Source: Aureimonas phyllosphaerae | GTDB taxonomy: Bacteria > Pseudomonadota > Alphaproteobacteria > Rhizobiales > Rhizobiaceae | Assembly: GCF_900113065.1 (NCBI RefSeq) | Contig: NZ_FOOA01000008.1 | Coordinates: forward strand, 1-64,000 | Direction: 5' to 3' | Length of the DNA stretch: 64,000 nucleotides | Shown: one piece after another, positions 62,847-64,000 of the stretch | Position numbering within the stretch: position 1 is the first letter of the stretch | Layout of the letters: each line of letters opens with the position of its first letter | Program-made: the position numbers and the translations under genes | The notes under the pieces: generated by a model | Told to the model about the DNA's origin: nothing | The model's database searches: none | The model's input: only the letters and a program-made list of their open reading frames with translations

Positions 62847-64000
62847 AAGCGCGCGATCGCCTCCTCGTAGAGCGCCAGCGTCTCTCGCCCCAGCGTCTCG
62901 CGGGTGAAGCGGCCGGCCGCCGTCAGCGCGCGCTGGCGCAGGGTCTCGCGCACACCGGCCTCGGCGATCACCGGGCGCAGCGCCTCGGCGAGCGCGGGCC
63001 CCGTCGTCTCGCGCGCCATGGCGCCGGCCCCCGTCGCGCCCACGAACTCGCGGGCGCTGGCATCCTCCATCGAGGCCACCATCGGCCGGCCGTAGGCCAT
63101 GCCCTCCTGGTAGACGAGGCCGAAGCTCTCGTAGCGCGACGGGGCGAGGACCGCGTGCGCCGCCTCGTATTCGCGCGCGAGATCGTCCTCGTGCAGGCGG
63201 CCGAGCGGTTCGAGGCGCGCGCTAGGCCCTGCCGCCACGCCGTCGAGCGCTGACCCGTCGACGCCCGCCAGCCGGACCTGGAACGGGGGCAGGGTGCCCG
63301 CGTCCGCCTCGCGGCCGAGGATCTCCGCCGCCCCGAGGATCGCGTCGAAGCCCTTGCGGTGCTCCGGCCGGCCGACGAAGAGAAGGCGGATCGGCTCGCC
63401 GTCGGCGGCGCCGGGATAGCCCGCCGCTCGCGCGCGGGCCAGCATGGCGGGCGGCAGGCTGAGACCGATCACGGCATGCGGCCGGTCGCCCTCGACCAGC
63501 CCGTATTCGGCCGCGATGCGCCGCCCGTGGTCGGCGGTGTTGGAGATGAGCCCATGGCTGCCGCGCGCCTGCCGCGCCTCCAGCCGGTCGGCCGCCCAGC
63601 CGTCGAGCCGGTCGCGCAAGGTGTCCGCCGGCTCGCGCGAGAAGGCGGCCGGCGTCGAATTGCGCGTGACGAGAGCCATCGGTGGGCGGCGGGCGAGAAG
63701 GCAGGCGGGCGCATACCAGTTCGTCGCCTCGACGACGTCGAAGGGGCGTCGGGCGTGCTCGGCGAGGATCGCGCGGCGGACGGCGAGCGGCGCGGCCAGA
63801 TGCCCGACCGCGCCGTAGAGGCGCAGCCGCGCGATGCCGCCGCCTGCGGCGGGTTCGGCGCCGACGATCCGCACGCCGCCCGCCTTCGACACGCCGCGCC
63901 GGTCGAGCGTCAGCACGGTCACGTCGGCGCCGCTTGCGACGAGGCTTTCGGCGATCTCGCGCGCGGCGGTCGAGAGGCCGCTCGGGGCGGGCGGGTAGTC
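62828..64000 (-). CDS. GT4-family glycosyltransferase, N-terminus off the right edge
   Basis: At least 391 residues are encoded before the window ends; the start codon lies beyond 64000. The visible N-terminus DYPPAPSGLSTAAREIAESLVASGA is the usual GT4 acceptor-domain start. It continues with FDVVEATNWYAP, RLLFVGRPEHRKGFDAILGAAEIL, VLAPSRYESFGLVYQEGMAYGRPMVAS and a helical end. It is a retaining GT-B enzyme, likely of the same glycan cluster. Confidence 0.88.
   Translation of the reverse strand, partial: DYPPAPSGLSTAAREIAESLVASGADVTVLTLDRRGVSKAGGVRIVGAEPAAGGGIARLRLYGAVGHLAAPLAVRRAILAEHARRPFDVVEATNWYAPACLLARRPPMALVTRNSTPAAFSREPADTLRDRLDGWAADRLEARQARGSHGLISNTADHGRRIAAEYGLVEGDRPHAVIGLSLPPAMLARARAAGYPGAADGEPIRLLFVGRPEHRKGFDAILGAAEILGREADAGTLPPFQVRLAGVDGSALDGVAAGPSARLEPLGRLHEDDLAREYEAAHAVLAPSRYESFGLVYQEGMAYGRPMVASMEDASAREFVGATGAGAMARETTGPALAEALRPVIAEAGVRETLRQRALTAAGRFTRETLGRETLALYEEAIARFQSQKG

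Overview
This is a GC-rich bacterial chromosome segment. The paralogue types, the STAS-cheY-cheA-cheW-mcp-cheW-cheR-cheB operon order, the HWE-type histidine kinase and the PrtD/HlyD-type type I secretion pair all suggest an alphaproteobacterium, most likely of the order Hyphomicrobiales. That placement is an inference from gene content; no rRNA or tRNA gene is visible. About 53 protein genes are supported, two of them cut by the window edges. Nearly all long antisense reading frames are GC-driven shadows of these genes.

Region 1 (1-13.2 kb) is nitrogen and carbon catabolism. A polyamine-type ABC importer (binding protein, ATPase, two permeases) is followed by the first codons of a class III aminotransferase. 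Next come an XRE-cupin regulator and a divergent histidinol-dehydrogenase-family enzyme. A GntR regulator follows, then a class III PLP enzyme divergent from an APH-fold kinase. Glutaryl-CoA dehydrogenase, a CaiB-type CoA transferase and a divergent LysR regulator close the region. The kinase/PLP-enzyme pair together with the glutarate module resembles the animal hydroxylysine/glutarate route. One palindromic motif occurs in front of gntR and twice between the PLP enzyme and kinase genes.

Region 2 (13.5-23.1 kb) is one chemotaxis operon: STAS, CheY, CheA, CheW, MCP, CheW, CheR, CheB and a soluble MCP-like protein. The last protein carries a CheZ-like DxxxQ motif and an acidic CheZ-like tail.

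Region 3 (23.1-49.8 kb) is a cell-surface locus. It holds large glycosyltransferases, a Gly/Ser/Ala-rich Hint-domain protein, a TPR-glycosyltransferase fusion and an RTX-like low-complexity protein. A plus-strand operon of GT4 enzymes, two SapC-family proteins and two paralogous proteins of unknown function is tightly coupled by 4-bp overlaps. A pyruvyl transferase, a BrnT-type toxin-antitoxin pair, a secreted protein, and a type I secretion ATPase with its membrane fusion protein follow. Together they look like machinery for making, exporting and decorating a surface protein.

Region 4 (49.8-59.3 kb) is signalling and housekeeping: an HWE kinase, an LLM-type flavin oxidoreductase, a GreA/B-like factor, a diguanylate cyclase, an Ldh-family dehydrogenase, small HTH and DUF5872-type proteins, and a MerR regulator facing a glutaredoxin-MauE fusion across a textbook MerR promoter. 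Region 5 (59.3-64 kb) is a second glycosyltransferase cluster, including a GT29 (sialyltransferase)-like protein, cut at the right edge inside a GT4 gene.
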